A program made the position numbers and the translations under genes. Positions 1-7,087 of a stretch of DNA of 12,858 nt are shown here, one piece after another. The stretch is from Planctomycetota bacterium. GTDB lineage: Bacteria; Planctomycetota; Brocadiia; JAJRTI01. The stretch lies in NCBI GenBank assembly GCA_024278415.1, contig JAJRTI010000608.1:1-12858 (forward strand). The letters run 5' to 3'. A model generated the notes under the pieces. That model worked only from the letters and a program-made list of their open reading frames with translations. It made no database searches and was not told the DNA's origin. How positions within the stretch are numbered: position 1 is the first letter of the stretch; each line of letters begins with the position of its first letter.

Positions 1-318
1 GTCCGCGCGCTCACGCAACTCGCCCGATGCCTCCACGCCCTTGGCGACACCGACGCCGCGATGAAGCACATGGTCCAAGCTTACGCGGCGACGGAACGCA
101 TGAAGTCCCCTCTCTGGCGGCTCGAAGTCGCCAGTGAACTTGCGCCGCTTTGCTTGCATCGCCGCGACACCAACTACTTCTGTTACTATGTGTCCATGTG
201 CCTCGACACCTTCGACGCGATCAAGGCAGACCTGAAGGACGAGCGGCTGAAGCGAGTCTTCCTGGCCGACCCCCGGCGTCGGGCGATTCTGAATCTGATG
301 GAAGATGCAAAGGATTGA
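1..318 (+). CDS. C-terminal part of a TPR-like helical protein (5' end outside window)
   Basis: The reading frame is open from the first base to TGA at 316-318. The gene therefore almost certainly starts upstream, and the ATG at 61 is probably internal. The visible 105 residues are helical, beginning with an ALTQLARCLHALGD stretch that resembles a tetratricopeptide-type helix pair, followed by a Cys- and Tyr-rich helix (YFCYYVSMCLDTF). No catalytic motif is visible. The stop lies just before the start of the histidine kinase gene, so the two are probably translated as a coupled operon. Similar TPR tails occur at the end of large kinase-ATPase-TPR signalling proteins, which often precede or are fused to GAF-histidine kinases. 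That identity is a guess here, because only the tail is in view. Confidence 0.7.
   Translation, partial: VRALTQLARCLHALGDTDAAMKHMVQAYAATERMKSPLWRLEVASELAPLCLHRRDTNYFCYYVSMCLDTFDAIKADLKDERLKRVFLADPRRRAILNLMEDAKD
309..314 (+). promoter_or_regulatory. Ribosome binding site deciding the histidine kinase start
   Basis: AAAGGA lies five bases before the ATG at 320. The alternative in-frame ATG at 305 has a GGAAG directly abutting it, with no spacer, so 320 is the better start. The site overlaps the end of the upstream gene (stop at 316-318), which fits translational coupling. Confidence 0.6.
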
Positions 319-319
319 T

Positions 320-1609
320 ATGACATCAGAGACTGACCGCGCAAGAGCCAATCTCCTCCGCATGGTGAGCGCTGCCCAGGAGCAGCCACGGACGGACAAA
401 TCCGGCCAGATGTTTGAGGTGATCCAGGCCATGAATCGGGACTTGAACCCGGAGACGCTCTTCCCTAACGCGATTCAGAAAGTCCTCCATGTCTTCCAAG
501 CCGAACGGGCGTTCCTCATCCTCGGCCGCGACCCTGACGCGTTGCGATTCCAGACCGCGGCCACGTTCGACGGCGCACGCATTGAGCATCCCGAGGAGGA
601 GATCAGCCATGCAGTCATACGCGAAGTGGCCGCTGGGAGGCGCGCGGTCAGGGTGGTCAATGCACTTCACGACAACCGTTTTGTGGCCGTGTCCAGCGTC
701 ATGAAGCTCGAGTTGCTATCCGTCATGTGCGCCCCCCTTCTCGTGGAGAACGAGTTGCTTGGAGTGGTTTACATGGACAATCGTGCGCTGCCTGGCAGCT
801 TAAGCGAGGCGGACTTGGAGCTGCTCGCGCTTTTCGCCGGCCACGCCGCCATCGCAATTCGCAACGCCCAGTTGTTCGAGGAGCTGAGGCAAGCCCGTGA
901 GGCGCTCCTGCAAGCCGAGCGCCTCAAGGCCGTTGGCGAGTTGGCGGCATACATTGCACACGAGATTCGATCGCCCATCACCTCGATGCAGATCATGGCT
1001 GAGGAGTTGCCAAACCAATACGCCGACCCTGAATTCCGCCAGACCTTTGTCGAGATATTCAGTGGAGAGACACAGCGTATGATCCGTTCGGCCGACGAAC
1101 TCTTGAACTACGCTCGGCCCTCGAAGCTTGAGCTGTGCGAAATGAGCCTGCCCGATCTGCTTGATAGCGTTCTCATCATGTTCGAGCCCACCGCGAGGCG
1201 AGACGCAGTGCAGATCAACAGAGAGTATCCCGCCGACCTCTCGCCCCTCGTGGCCGACCCACAGAAACTGACGGACGTGATTCGCAACCTCGTGAAGAAC
1301 GCGATGGAGGCTGTCGCCAAGGCTGAGACGAAGTGCATTACGGTGTCCGCGCACGTCGACGGCGACACCATTGTCTTGCGCGTCTCGGACACGGGCTTGG
1401 GCATTTCAGAAGACATCCTCGAGAAGCTCTTCCAGCCGTACGCGTCGGGCAAGTCAGGCGGCACGGGGCTGGGCCTGGCCAACTCCGCGAAAATCGTCGC
1501 CGAGCATGGGGGGACCATCAAGGGCGAAAACAGGCCCGAGGGCGGCGCCCAGTTCACCGTTTGCCTGCCACTGGCCGGGGCCAATCCTATCAGCCCGCTC
1601 ATCCCCTAA
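320..1609 (+). CDS. Soluble GAF-domain sensor histidine kinase
   Basis: This is a two-component sensor kinase that should autophosphorylate on His and pass the phosphate to a response regulator elsewhere. Numbered from the ATG at 320 (429 residues), a GAF domain spans roughly residues 40-185 and is followed by a short coiled-coil linker. The dimerisation/phosphoacceptor helix carries the H-box AHEIRSPIT, with the acceptor at His214. The HATPase domain shows the N-box (LVKNAMEA), the G1 box (DTGLGI, about 357-362) and the G2 box (GGTGLGLA, about 381-388). There is no signal peptide, membrane segment or receiver domain, so it is a cytoplasmic sensor whose GAF domain presumably binds a small ligand or partner. 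An alternative start at 305 would add five residues. No response regulator lies in the window. Domain assignment is firm; the ligand and partner are unknown. Confidence 0.93.
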   Translation: MTSETDRARANLLRMVSAAQEQPRTDKSGQMFEVIQAMNRDLNPETLFPNAIQKVLHVFQAERAFLILGRDPDALRFQTAATFDGARIEHPEEEISHAVIREVAAGRRAVRVVNALHDNRFVAVSSVMKLELLSVMCAPLLVENELLGVVYMDNRALPGSLSEADLELLALFAGHAAIAIRNAQLFEELRQAREALLQAERLKAVGELAAYIAHEIRSPITSMQIMAEELPNQYADPEFRQTFVEIFSGETQRMIRSADELLNYARPSKLELCEMSLPDLLDSVLIMFEPTARRDAVQINREYPADLSPLVADPQKLTDVIRNLVKNAMEAVAKAETKCITVSAHVDGDTIVLRVSDTGLGISEDILEKLFQPYASGKSGGTGLGLANSAKIVAEHGGTIKGENRPEGGAQFTVCLPLAGANPISPLIP

Positions 1610-1612
1610 ACG

Positions 1613-1696
1613 CCATTCGTGCAGCTTCACTCGGGTGCTGAGGGGGTCAACTCCCGATTCCCTTCGGAGCCTCAGCTACGCCCCTACCACGAATGG
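1613..1696. repeat. Nested inverted repeats between convergent genes
   Basis: An outer 9-bp perfect inverted repeat (CCATTCGTG at 1613-1621, CACGAATGG at 1688-1696) encloses an inner 7-bp perfect one (GCTGAGG at 1637-1643, CCTCAGC at 1670-1676). The right outer arm covers the last codons of the minus-strand gene that ends at 1684. No T-tract follows on either strand, so this is not a textbook intrinsic terminator. It may still fold in both convergent transcripts, or it may be a copy of a dispersed palindromic repeat. Confidence 0.5.
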
Positions 1697-3660
1697 ATCC
1701 CATGCCCCATGCCGTTGAACCAAATCGCGTCGACGAGGAACGACGTCGCCACCCCCATGACGTAGCCGGTCATGAGTCCCAGGAAGAAAGGCTTGGACTT
1801 GCGGTAGAGGCCCACGCCGCCGAGCCGCAGGATCACCGCTTTGCAAGCCCACGCAATGAAGATGCTAAAGACGGAGCGCCGAATCAGATAGGTGCAGGAG
1901 ATCGCGAATCCAATGGGGTGCAACGGCCACCACATGAATGCCTGGCGCATGAACGTGAGGAAGGCCATGAGCACGAACCCGCACGCTAAGAATCCCAGCC
2001 GCGGCCAACTGGTCGAGAATGGGTTCTTCATCTTCTGAACCGTGTCGCGAAACACGGACCGGCATAGGCCGCTGAACGGCACGTCCTGGAAATTCGCCGC
2101 GCCCTTGTCGTAGCCGAGATAGAGGGTGATGCCAACAGACACCGCCGTGCCTACCAACACGCCCAGCGACACCGCGAGTGCGAGCCGGCGCTTGTTCGTG
2201 GTCAACAACTGCCCCATGCGCGCCGCGTGCACGAGAGCGGTCATGAACAACGCGCGGCCGTTGGCGATGAGCGTGTACGTGAACGCGAGCGTGGTGAGGC
2301 TCGCGGGCGTCAATGCGTCCGCGCCGATGATGTAGCAGCCAAACGACTGCGCGCTCAGCGGGCCGCGCACGTAGATGAGGCCGGACTCCGCAACAATGCG
2401 CGCCACGCCAATGAACGTGATGATCGTGCCGAAGACCCAGAGCGAACTCAGCTTGAACTCCATGCCCGCGCACTTGAGCCAAAAGAGGATATAGGCCACG
2501 CCGAAGATAAGGCCCCAGAATGCAGTACGGTACGAAATCATCTCGTCGCTGTCGTCCACGTCCGGGTCACCCCATATGGCTTTGCGCGCGACTTGCCACA
2601 GGTGCTTCCGAGCGATCCAGAGGCCCCAGAGCACAAAGAAAAGGAAGGCGCCAAAGTTCTGCCAACTGTTGGCCGCGTCGTAGTTGGACCACTGGTCTTC
2701 AATGCGCCCAATGCTGAAGCCAAGCCGGTTGCAGATGCCAGCTTGCAGCACAAAGACGATGAAGAAGATCCAGATACTCGACAGCACTTCCGGGTTCGCG
2801 AAGTACGCAAAACCGATGGTGAGGAAGTTCACCCGAATGTGCATCGTCGGAAAGTCTCGGCCAAACGAAAACCACCGGCCCTGGATCGGCACGGCGGGCA
2901 TGGTCGGCGCGAAGTAGGTGACCATGTTCCACGAGAGCAGGCCGAAGGATAGCGCGAAGCCGTACCAGAATAGCCGGCCGCTCATGAACTTCGGCAGGAA
3001 CCGCCAGTTCTCCGAGTCCTCCACCATCTCCGCGGCAACGGTCACGAGTGGATACACCAGCCGCTCGTGCACGGCCCACTGCTTCCTCAAGATCACCGCG
3101 AGGCAAAGGGATATGAAGAACGCGACGCCAATAAACAGCGTCCACCAGATGAGCGGCACGACCCAGACTTCGTACGGCGCCCTACAGCCCGGCGGGAGGC
3201 CGTCGAAAAACCACTGCATCGCGTTCCCTTCCGCGCTCGGTGCAATCCACGCGGGGATGTACTCGTGCATGTACAGGCCCCACTGGTTCTCCGGCGACGC
3301 ATAGTAGAAAGGCGTAGCGATGACCCCAAGGAAGAACGCGGTCAGCCCCGACGCGGGCACAGTCGCGCCCACAAGCCCCATGGCGATGACGGTGAGCAGC
3401 TCCGATGGCGAGAAGGCCCACTTGGGGTCCACGAGCTTGAGCGCGAAGTTCAGCGGCGGCACAACGAGCAGGAACACCACAATGAGCGCGAGCGGGAAGT
3501 GGCTCAAATTCATGCGGGACGCGTGGACGACGTACTCCGAGTACGCGATCCACACGTTGACGCCACAAATGATCGCGATGCCCAGGGCCACCGCGCGCAC
3601 TGTGAGTCCCCTCGGCGCGTCATCCTCTTCCGTGGGCAAGTTGGCGGCGGGATCGGGCAT
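1684..3660 (-). CDS. DUF6785/DUF6784-family polytopic membrane protein
   Basis: This 658-residue integral membrane protein has about a dozen or more hydrophobic segments spread over its whole length after a short hydrophilic, acidic N-terminus (residues 1-20). The N-terminal half carries the pattern I associate with DUF6785 (FSPSELLTVIAMGLVGATVP, then FYYASPENQWGLYMHEYIPAW). The C-terminal third carries the DUF6784-type region (ESGLIYVRGPLS, then a Gly/Ala-rich membrane stretch). The family is common in planctomycete-like and Armatimonadota-type genomes, is distantly reminiscent of oligopeptide (OPT) transporters, and has no established substrate. The gene lies 114 bp downstream of the LptG-like gene on the same strand. 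I see no good promoter in that gap, so they may be co-transcribed. The ATG at 3660 has only a weak ribosome binding site, so the start is less certain than the family. Confidence 0.85.
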   Translation of the reverse strand: MPDPAANLPTEEDDAPRGLTVRAVALGIAIICGVNVWIAYSEYVVHASRMNLSHFPLALIVVFLLVVPPLNFALKLVDPKWAFSPSELLTVIAMGLVGATVPASGLTAFFLGVIATPFYYASPENQWGLYMHEYIPAWIAPSAEGNAMQWFFDGLPPGCRAPYEVWVVPLIWWTLFIGVAFFISLCLAVILRKQWAVHERLVYPLVTVAAEMVEDSENWRFLPKFMSGRLFWYGFALSFGLLSWNMVTYFAPTMPAVPIQGRWFSFGRDFPTMHIRVNFLTIGFAYFANPEVLSSIWIFFIVFVLQAGICNRLGFSIGRIEDQWSNYDAANSWQNFGAFLFFVLWGLWIARKHLWQVARKAIWGDPDVDDSDEMISYRTAFWGLIFGVAYILFWLKCAGMEFKLSSLWVFGTIITFIGVARIVAESGLIYVRGPLSAQSFGCYIIGADALTPASLTTLAFTYTLIANGRALFMTALVHAARMGQLLTTNKRRLALAVSLGVLVGTAVSVGITLYLGYDKGAANFQDVPFSGLCRSVFRDTVQKMKNPFSTSWPRLGFLACGFVLMAFLTFMRQAFMWWPLHPIGFAISCTYLIRRSVFSIFIAWACKAVILRLGGVGLYRKSKPFFLGLMTGYVMGVATSFLVDAIWFNGMGHGIHSW

Positions 3661-3774
3661 GAGGCTGGCGGAATGGCGGATGGTTAAGGGTTGATGCGGC
3701 CACGCCCATCCCCAGCGGCCACGTGCATCCTCCGGTCGCCTCCTCTCCCGTTCGATGACGAAGACGCCGCTTGC

Positions 3775-4845
3775 CTAAGACCGCATCGAGTCGAAGAGCA
3801 GCAGGCCGCCTGCACCAAACATGACCGTAGGCATCCAAGCGGCGAGCAAGGGGTTGAGGTGGCCGTTCTTGCTCAGATTGGCAACGACGAACCCAAACGT
3901 ATAGAACGCTGCACACACGATAACCGACTTGAGGATGCCCATGAATCGGCTGCGGTTCATGCCATCAAACCCGAGCATGAAAGGGACGCCGATGAGCAAC
4001 AGCACGATCCCCCTAAACGGATCCGCGATGCGGCTGTGGAAATTGAGTTGGAAGTCGTAGCTGTTCGGGTGTTCTTTGCAGAGTTGCCGCAGGTCGAAAA
4101 TACTCATGGCCGCGGCGTCGATCGGCGACTTGGCGAGGTCGCCGGGCTTGAGATTCGTCTCGACGATGAAGGTGTCGAGCGAGCGACGGCCGAGGTCCCG
4201 CCCGTCTTCCGACCAGTCCTGCCGGGTCACGCCGTGCAGTTGAAGCTTGCCCCCTACCCACTCGCCCGATTGAGCTTCGAGGATCGAGCGTATCTTGTGC
4301 CCCTCGTAGTAGTAGATCACGAAAACGGACTTCATCACCCCCCTCTGCCGATCGTACTTCCACACGCGCACGGTCATGCGGTTCTCTCGGTCGTCCGCGG
4401 TGCAGAGGCGCTCCTCTTTCGTCCCACTCAGCCCTTCTTCGAGTTGGATCTTCTTGCGCCAGATCCTTGGCACCATGAACTCCCGGTCCACGGCGGACAG
4501 GAGCGAGATGAGCGTCGCGGCCACGAAGATGGGCACCAAGATCCGCGCCATGCTGACCCCGCTGGCTTTCATGGCCAACAGTTCGTTGTCCTTGGCCAGC
4601 CGCACAAGCGTGAGCCCCGCGGCCACAAGCGTGATGGCCGGAACCCAATCCGGAATGCTCGCTGGGATGAAAAAACCGTAGTAGCGCCAGATCGTGGTCA
4701 GGGCCTCTCCCAAGCTTAGCTGGACGTATTCCCCCAGATTCTGGAACAAGTCCACCACGACAAACATCCCCGAAATGGCAAACAAAGTCACCAAGAAGTC
4801 GGGGATGAACGACAGAATGATATATCGGTCAAGCTTCCGGAGCAT
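3775..4845 (-). CDS. LptF/LptG-family LPS export permease (LptG-like)
   Basis: This is an inner-membrane permease subunit of the Lpt machine that extracts lipopolysaccharide from the inner membrane for transport to the outer membrane. At 356 residues it has the usual family length. The N-terminus (LDRYIILSFIPDFLVTLFAI) is the first membrane helix and resembles the LDRYI start of E. coli LptG. Further helices lie around residues 55-85 and 100-120, with the conserved-looking NELLAMKASGVSM between them. A periplasmic beta-rich domain covers roughly 130-275, and the last helices run from about 280 to the end. A partner LptF is normally encoded next door, but none is in the window. A strong promoter candidate lies 60-90 bp upstream. 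It supports the family's presence in an LPS-bearing cell. LptG versus LptF is a judgement from the N-terminus. Confidence 0.9.
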   Translation of the reverse strand: MLRKLDRYIILSFIPDFLVTLFAISGMFVVVDLFQNLGEYVQLSLGEALTTIWRYYGFFIPASIPDWVPAITLVAAGLTLVRLAKDNELLAMKASGVSMARILVPIFVAATLISLLSAVDREFMVPRIWRKKIQLEEGLSGTKEERLCTADDRENRMTVRVWKYDRQRGVMKSVFVIYYYEGHKIRSILEAQSGEWVGGKLQLHGVTRQDWSEDGRDLGRRSLDTFIVETNLKPGDLAKSPIDAAAMSIFDLRQLCKEHPNSYDFQLNFHSRIADPFRGIVLLLIGVPFMLGFDGMNRSRFMGILKSVIVCAAFYTFGFVVANLSKNGHLNPLLAAWMPTVMFGAGGLLLFDSMRS

Positions 4846-4906
4846 GCATCACACGCGTCTAGGAAGATGGCGGGCGACAGGGGACTGGCGTAGTCAAGGG
4901 CGAACC

Positions 4907-4935
4907 ATTGTAGCCCCGCGTCGCACAGGAGTCAA
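4907..4935 (-). promoter_or_regulatory. Sigma70-type promoter for the LptG-like gene
   Basis: Read on the minus strand, TTGACT (4935-4930), a 17-bp spacer and TACAAT (4912-4907) make a near-consensus promoter. The predicted start near 4900 gives a leader of about 55 bases to the ATG at 4845. Found by eye. Confidence 0.6.
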
Positions 4936-4996
4936 CGCATGGCCCCCCGCGCGGTGCCCGCCGACATCTCAGGCATCCTCATCGCGCCGGCCATCC

Positions 4997-5025
4997 TTGC
5001 ATGTGGCGTCCGCCCTTCCTATCAT
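4997..5025 (+). promoter_or_regulatory. Candidate promoter for the acyltransferase gene
   Basis: TTGCAT (4997-5002), a 17-bp spacer and TATCAT (5020-5025) give a good -10 and a weak -35. The predicted start near 5032 lies 43 bases before the ATG at 5075. It also argues against translation starting farther upstream, where the frame overlaps the LptG-like gene and its promoter. Confidence 0.42.
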
Positions 5026-5074
5026 ACTCGACCCCTACTCGGCTGTTCCCCGTGATTTACCCTTTCGCTCGTGG

Positions 5075-5887
5075 ATGCCACAGGACATGGAAGAACTCGT
5101 CTTCACGAAGGACCGCTACGAAACGCCGGCCACCAAGATTGCCCTCCTCGCGCGCCCCTTTCCCTCGCTCTGGTTCTACTGCAAGTTCATGGGCGTTGTG
5201 TGGCGCTACAGCCGCGTGGCGAAGCGCGGCGAACTCGACCTCGAGGCCTGGCGCATGAGTTCCCTCGCGGTCATACGCGCCATGGAACGCGTGGGCGTTC
5301 AGATTTCAGTCGAAGGCATCGACCATTTGCGGCGACTCGATGAGCCGGCCGTGTTCGTGGGCAACCACATGAGCATGCTCGAGACCACCCTGCTGCCCGG
5401 CTTGCTCCTCTCATTCTTGGACGTCACGTTCGTGGTCAAGCAGAGCCTGGTCGAGTATCCGGTCTTCGGGCACATCATGCGCGCGTGCGATCCAGTAACC
5501 GTTACCCGCACCGACCCGCGGCAGGACATGAAAGCCGTGTTGGAGGGCGGGGCTGCGCGCCTCGCGGCCGGCCGTTCGGTGGTGGTGTTTCCGCAGACCA
5601 CGCGCACCCCGACGTTCGATCCCGCGCACTTCAACACCATTGGGGTCAAGCTCGCCCGACGGGCGGGCGCGCCGCTTGTCCCTCTCGCGCTCAAGACGGA
5701 CGCGTGGGAGAACGGCAAGGTGATCAAGGATCTTGGCCGCATTGACCGGAGCAAGCGCGCGCACTTCGAGTTCGGCGAGGCGATGCACGTTCATGGCCGC
5801 GGGGCCGAGGAGCATCAGGTGGTCGTGGAGTTCATCCAGGAGCGTCTACGATCGTGGGGCGGCGAGGTGGCAGGCGCGTCCGAGTAG
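5075..5887 (+). CDS. PlsC-like lysophospholipid acyltransferase (1-acylglycerol-3-phosphate acyltransferase family)
   Basis: The product probably transfers an acyl group to a lysophosphatidic-acid-like acceptor at the inner membrane. The motifs are in family order: NHMSMLE with His98 as catalytic base, then KQSL and a VTVTRTDPRQD stretch, then VVVFPQTTRT around 168-177, and a PLALKTDAW block about 35 residues later. Two positions differ from the textbook: the HX4D motif reads HX4E (Glu103), and FPEGTR reads FPQTTR. My recollection is that some bacterial clades share this variant, so the enzyme is probably active. The frame is open back to 4694, but that stretch lies antisense to the LptG-like gene and looks non-coding, so I chose ATG 5075. 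ATG 5087 is also possible, with AGGA only a base before it. It is convergent with the next gene, with a 12-bp gap. Confidence 0.85.
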   Translation: MPQDMEELVFTKDRYETPATKIALLARPFPSLWFYCKFMGVVWRYSRVAKRGELDLEAWRMSSLAVIRAMERVGVQISVEGIDHLRRLDEPAVFVGNHMSMLETTLLPGLLLSFLDVTFVVKQSLVEYPVFGHIMRACDPVTVTRTDPRQDMKAVLEGGAARLAAGRSVVVFPQTTRTPTFDPAHFNTIGVKLARRAGAPLVPLALKTDAWENGKVIKDLGRIDRSKRAHFEFGEAMHVHGRGAEEHQVVVEFIQERLRSWGGEVAGASE

Positions 5888-5899
5888 TCCCGCCCTTGC

Positions 5900-6754
5900 C
5901 TACTTCTCCAGCTCCTCAGGCTCGGCCAGTTCGTCCGGCTTCTCTTCGCCCAGGGGCTTTACCACGACCCCGGACGCGTCACAGTAACAGCTTCCCCCCT
6001 CCTGCTTGGCTCGGTACATGGCGGCGTCTGCCTTCTCCACAAGCTCCTCCCGCTTCAGCCCGTCGCTTGGGAAGGACACGATGCCCACGCTCGCCCCGAT
6101 GCCCTTGGCCACCTCCACGCCGTCCGCGATCACGCTGAGCCCCCGCACACGCCGGATGAGCCGCTGCGCGAGGTGCTCGGCGCCGGGCGCCAAGGTCTCC
6201 GGCAACAACACCAGGAACTCGTCGCCGCCAATCCGGCCAACCACACTCGATACCCGGCCCACGACGTCCGTGGCGCGGCACGTGCGGCTCAACACGTTGG
6301 ACACCTCAATGAGCACCTTGTCCCCGGCGGCGTGGCCATGTGTGTCGTTGACTTGCTTGAACCCGTCGAGGTCGATATAGAGCAGGGAAAAGGGATGGCC
6401 AAACCGCGCGGATCGCTGCACCTCTTGGTCGATGCTTTGGTTGAGGAAGCGCAAGTTGTAGGCGTGCGTGAGCCCATCACGGAGCGTGAGGTAACGGATC
6501 CGCTCGACATCCTGGACTTGCGTCATGCGCAAACTGTACCCATGCACAATCGCCAGCAGCACGAGCGCCGCCGTCATGACCGACACTTGCACGCTCTCCA
6601 TGGCCTCCTTGAGCTTCGGAGACACAGCCCGCAAGAGTAGCCACACGACCATGAGGATGATCAAGCAGTTGATCAGCAGCATAACGCGCTTGAAGCGTTT
6701 CGTGATGCGATCCAACTCTTGAACGTCGTCCCCAGCAATCTCAATGTCTGCCAT
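5900..6754 (-). CDS. Membrane-anchored diguanylate cyclase (GGDEF)
   Basis: This enzyme should make the second messenger c-di-GMP from two GTP. At 284 residues it has a hydrophilic start, two predicted membrane helices (about 24-44 and 58-74), a short linker and a GGDEF domain (about 88-255). The key residues are intact: the DGLTHAYN entry motif, metal-binding Asp128 in YIDLDGFKQVND, Asp145 in HAAGDKV, and the signature GGDEF at 176-180. No separate sensory domain is present beyond the two helices. The inhibitory RxxD site is present as RATD (160-163), but a seven-residue insertion separates it from GGDEF (see findings). The C-terminal tail (about 262-284) is very acidic. Start ATG 6754 has a weak ribosome binding site. 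Activity is probable; feedback inhibition is doubtful. Confidence 0.93.
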   Translation of the reverse strand: MADIEIAGDDVQELDRITKRFKRVMLLINCLIILMVVWLLLRAVSPKLKEAMESVQVSVMTAALVLLAIVHGYSLRMTQVQDVERIRYLTLRDGLTHAYNLRFLNQSIDQEVQRSARFGHPFSLLYIDLDGFKQVNDTHGHAAGDKVLIEVSNVLSRTCRATDVVGRVSSVVGRIGGDEFLVLLPETLAPGAEHLAQRLIRRVRGLSVIADGVEVAKGIGASVGIVSFPSDGLKREELVEKADAAMYRAKQEGGSCYCDASGVVVKPLGEEKPDELAEPEELEK

Positions 6755-6803
6755 GGCTGGAATCCGTCCAACAAAGCGCCGCTAGGACGCAGGAGGGGGG
6801 CAT

Positions 6804-6834
6804 CACGATACGGCGCTCAGCCCTATATATCGTG
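6804..6834 (-). repeat. Inverted repeat in the diguanylate cyclase leader
   Basis: CACGATA (6804-6810) and TATCGTG (6828-6834) form a perfect 7-bp inverted repeat with a 17-base loop. It lies between the candidate promoter and the start of the cyclase gene, so it could be a leader hairpin or a binding site. No known regulator motif is recognised. Confidence 0.35.
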
Positions 6835-6838
6835 CAAG

Positions 6839-6867
6839 AGCGTAGCATCCGCTGTTTTGTGAGTCAA
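6839..6867 (-). promoter_or_regulatory. Weak promoter candidate for the diguanylate cyclase
   Basis: On the minus strand, TTGACT (6867-6862), a 17-bp spacer and TACGCT (6844-6839). The -35 is good but the -10 matches only three of six consensus positions. The predicted start near 6832 gives a 78-base leader. Confidence 0.3.
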
Positions 6868-6958
6868 CACTTGTCCTCTCGGCATTTCCAGAACCGGTTG
6901 GATTCCTCGGCTTCCCGTTTCCCCTCTGGCCTCTTCCTGCAAACCCAGGCCAATCGTC

Positions 6959-6986
6959 TTGACAGCCAGTGCTGTGGCGCTATACT
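6959..6986 (+). promoter_or_regulatory. Strong sigma70-type promoter for the oxidoreductase
   Basis: Perfect TTGACA (6959-6964), a 16-bp spacer and TATACT (6981-6986). The predicted start near 6993 gives a leader of about 95 bases that carries the inverted repeat at 7006-7052. Confidence 0.65.
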
Positions 6987-7005
6987 TCGCCCTCTCTGTA
7001 CCAGC

Positions 7006-7052
7006 CCGTCAACAAAGTGCTGTTCTGCTGCGACGGACGACTTTATTGACGG
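7006..7052 (+). repeat. Thirteen-position inverted repeat in the oxidoreductase 5' leader
   Basis: Arms 7006-7018 (CCGTCAACAAAGT) and 7040-7052 (ACTTTATTGACGG) pair at 12 of 13 positions around a 21-base loop. An 8-bp direct repeat GACGGACG (7032-7039 and 7048-7055) overlaps the right arm. It lies about 14-60 bases downstream of the predicted transcription start, so it could be an operator or an RNA hairpin controlling the gene. Confidence 0.5.
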
Positions 7053-7076
7053 ACGGGTCCCCCACTTCCTGCTGCT

Positions 7077-7081
7077 AGGAG
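7077..7081 (+). promoter_or_regulatory. Ribosome binding site of the oxidoreductase
   Basis: AGGAG lies six bases before the ATG at 7088. This is one of the two good ribosome binding sites in the window with ideal spacing, and it fixes this start. Confidence 0.7.
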
Positions 7082-7087
7082 TTCCAG

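Larger units (their letters stand above)
6755..7087. other. Intergenic region between the divergent diguanylate cyclase and oxidoreductase genes
   Basis: This 333-bp stretch has no convincing gene. It holds a weak promoter candidate for the minus-strand cyclase, a 7-bp inverted repeat in its leader (6804-6834), a strong promoter for the plus-strand oxidoreductase, and a long imperfect inverted repeat in that gene's leader (7006-7052). A plus-strand frame starting at 6832 runs through it but overlaps the oxidoreductase out of frame and looks non-coding. I see nothing recognisable in the pyrimidine-rich middle (about 6870-6950). Confidence 0.6.

Noticed and set aside
2227..3687. Plus-strand frames at 2227-2952 and 3067-3687
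   Set aside because: Both are antisense to the DUF6785 gene, with highly charged, low-complexity translations and no ribosome binding site.
3696..3723. 9-bp direct repeat GCGGCCACG (3696-3704 and 3715-3723) upstream of the DUF6785 gene
   Set aside because: Two short GC-rich copies 19 bp apart can arise by chance, and no promoter is visible near them.
3691..4719. 342-codon plus-strand open frame
   Set aside because: It is antisense to the LptG-like gene and is rich in His, Arg, Glu and Pro, as reverse shadows of GC-rich membrane genes usually are. No domain is recognisable.
4694..5074. N-terminal extension of the acyltransferase to ATG 4694
   Set aside because: It overlaps the LptG-like gene and its promoter, the translated stretch is Arg/Ser-rich without family similarity, and the likely transcription start is near 5032.
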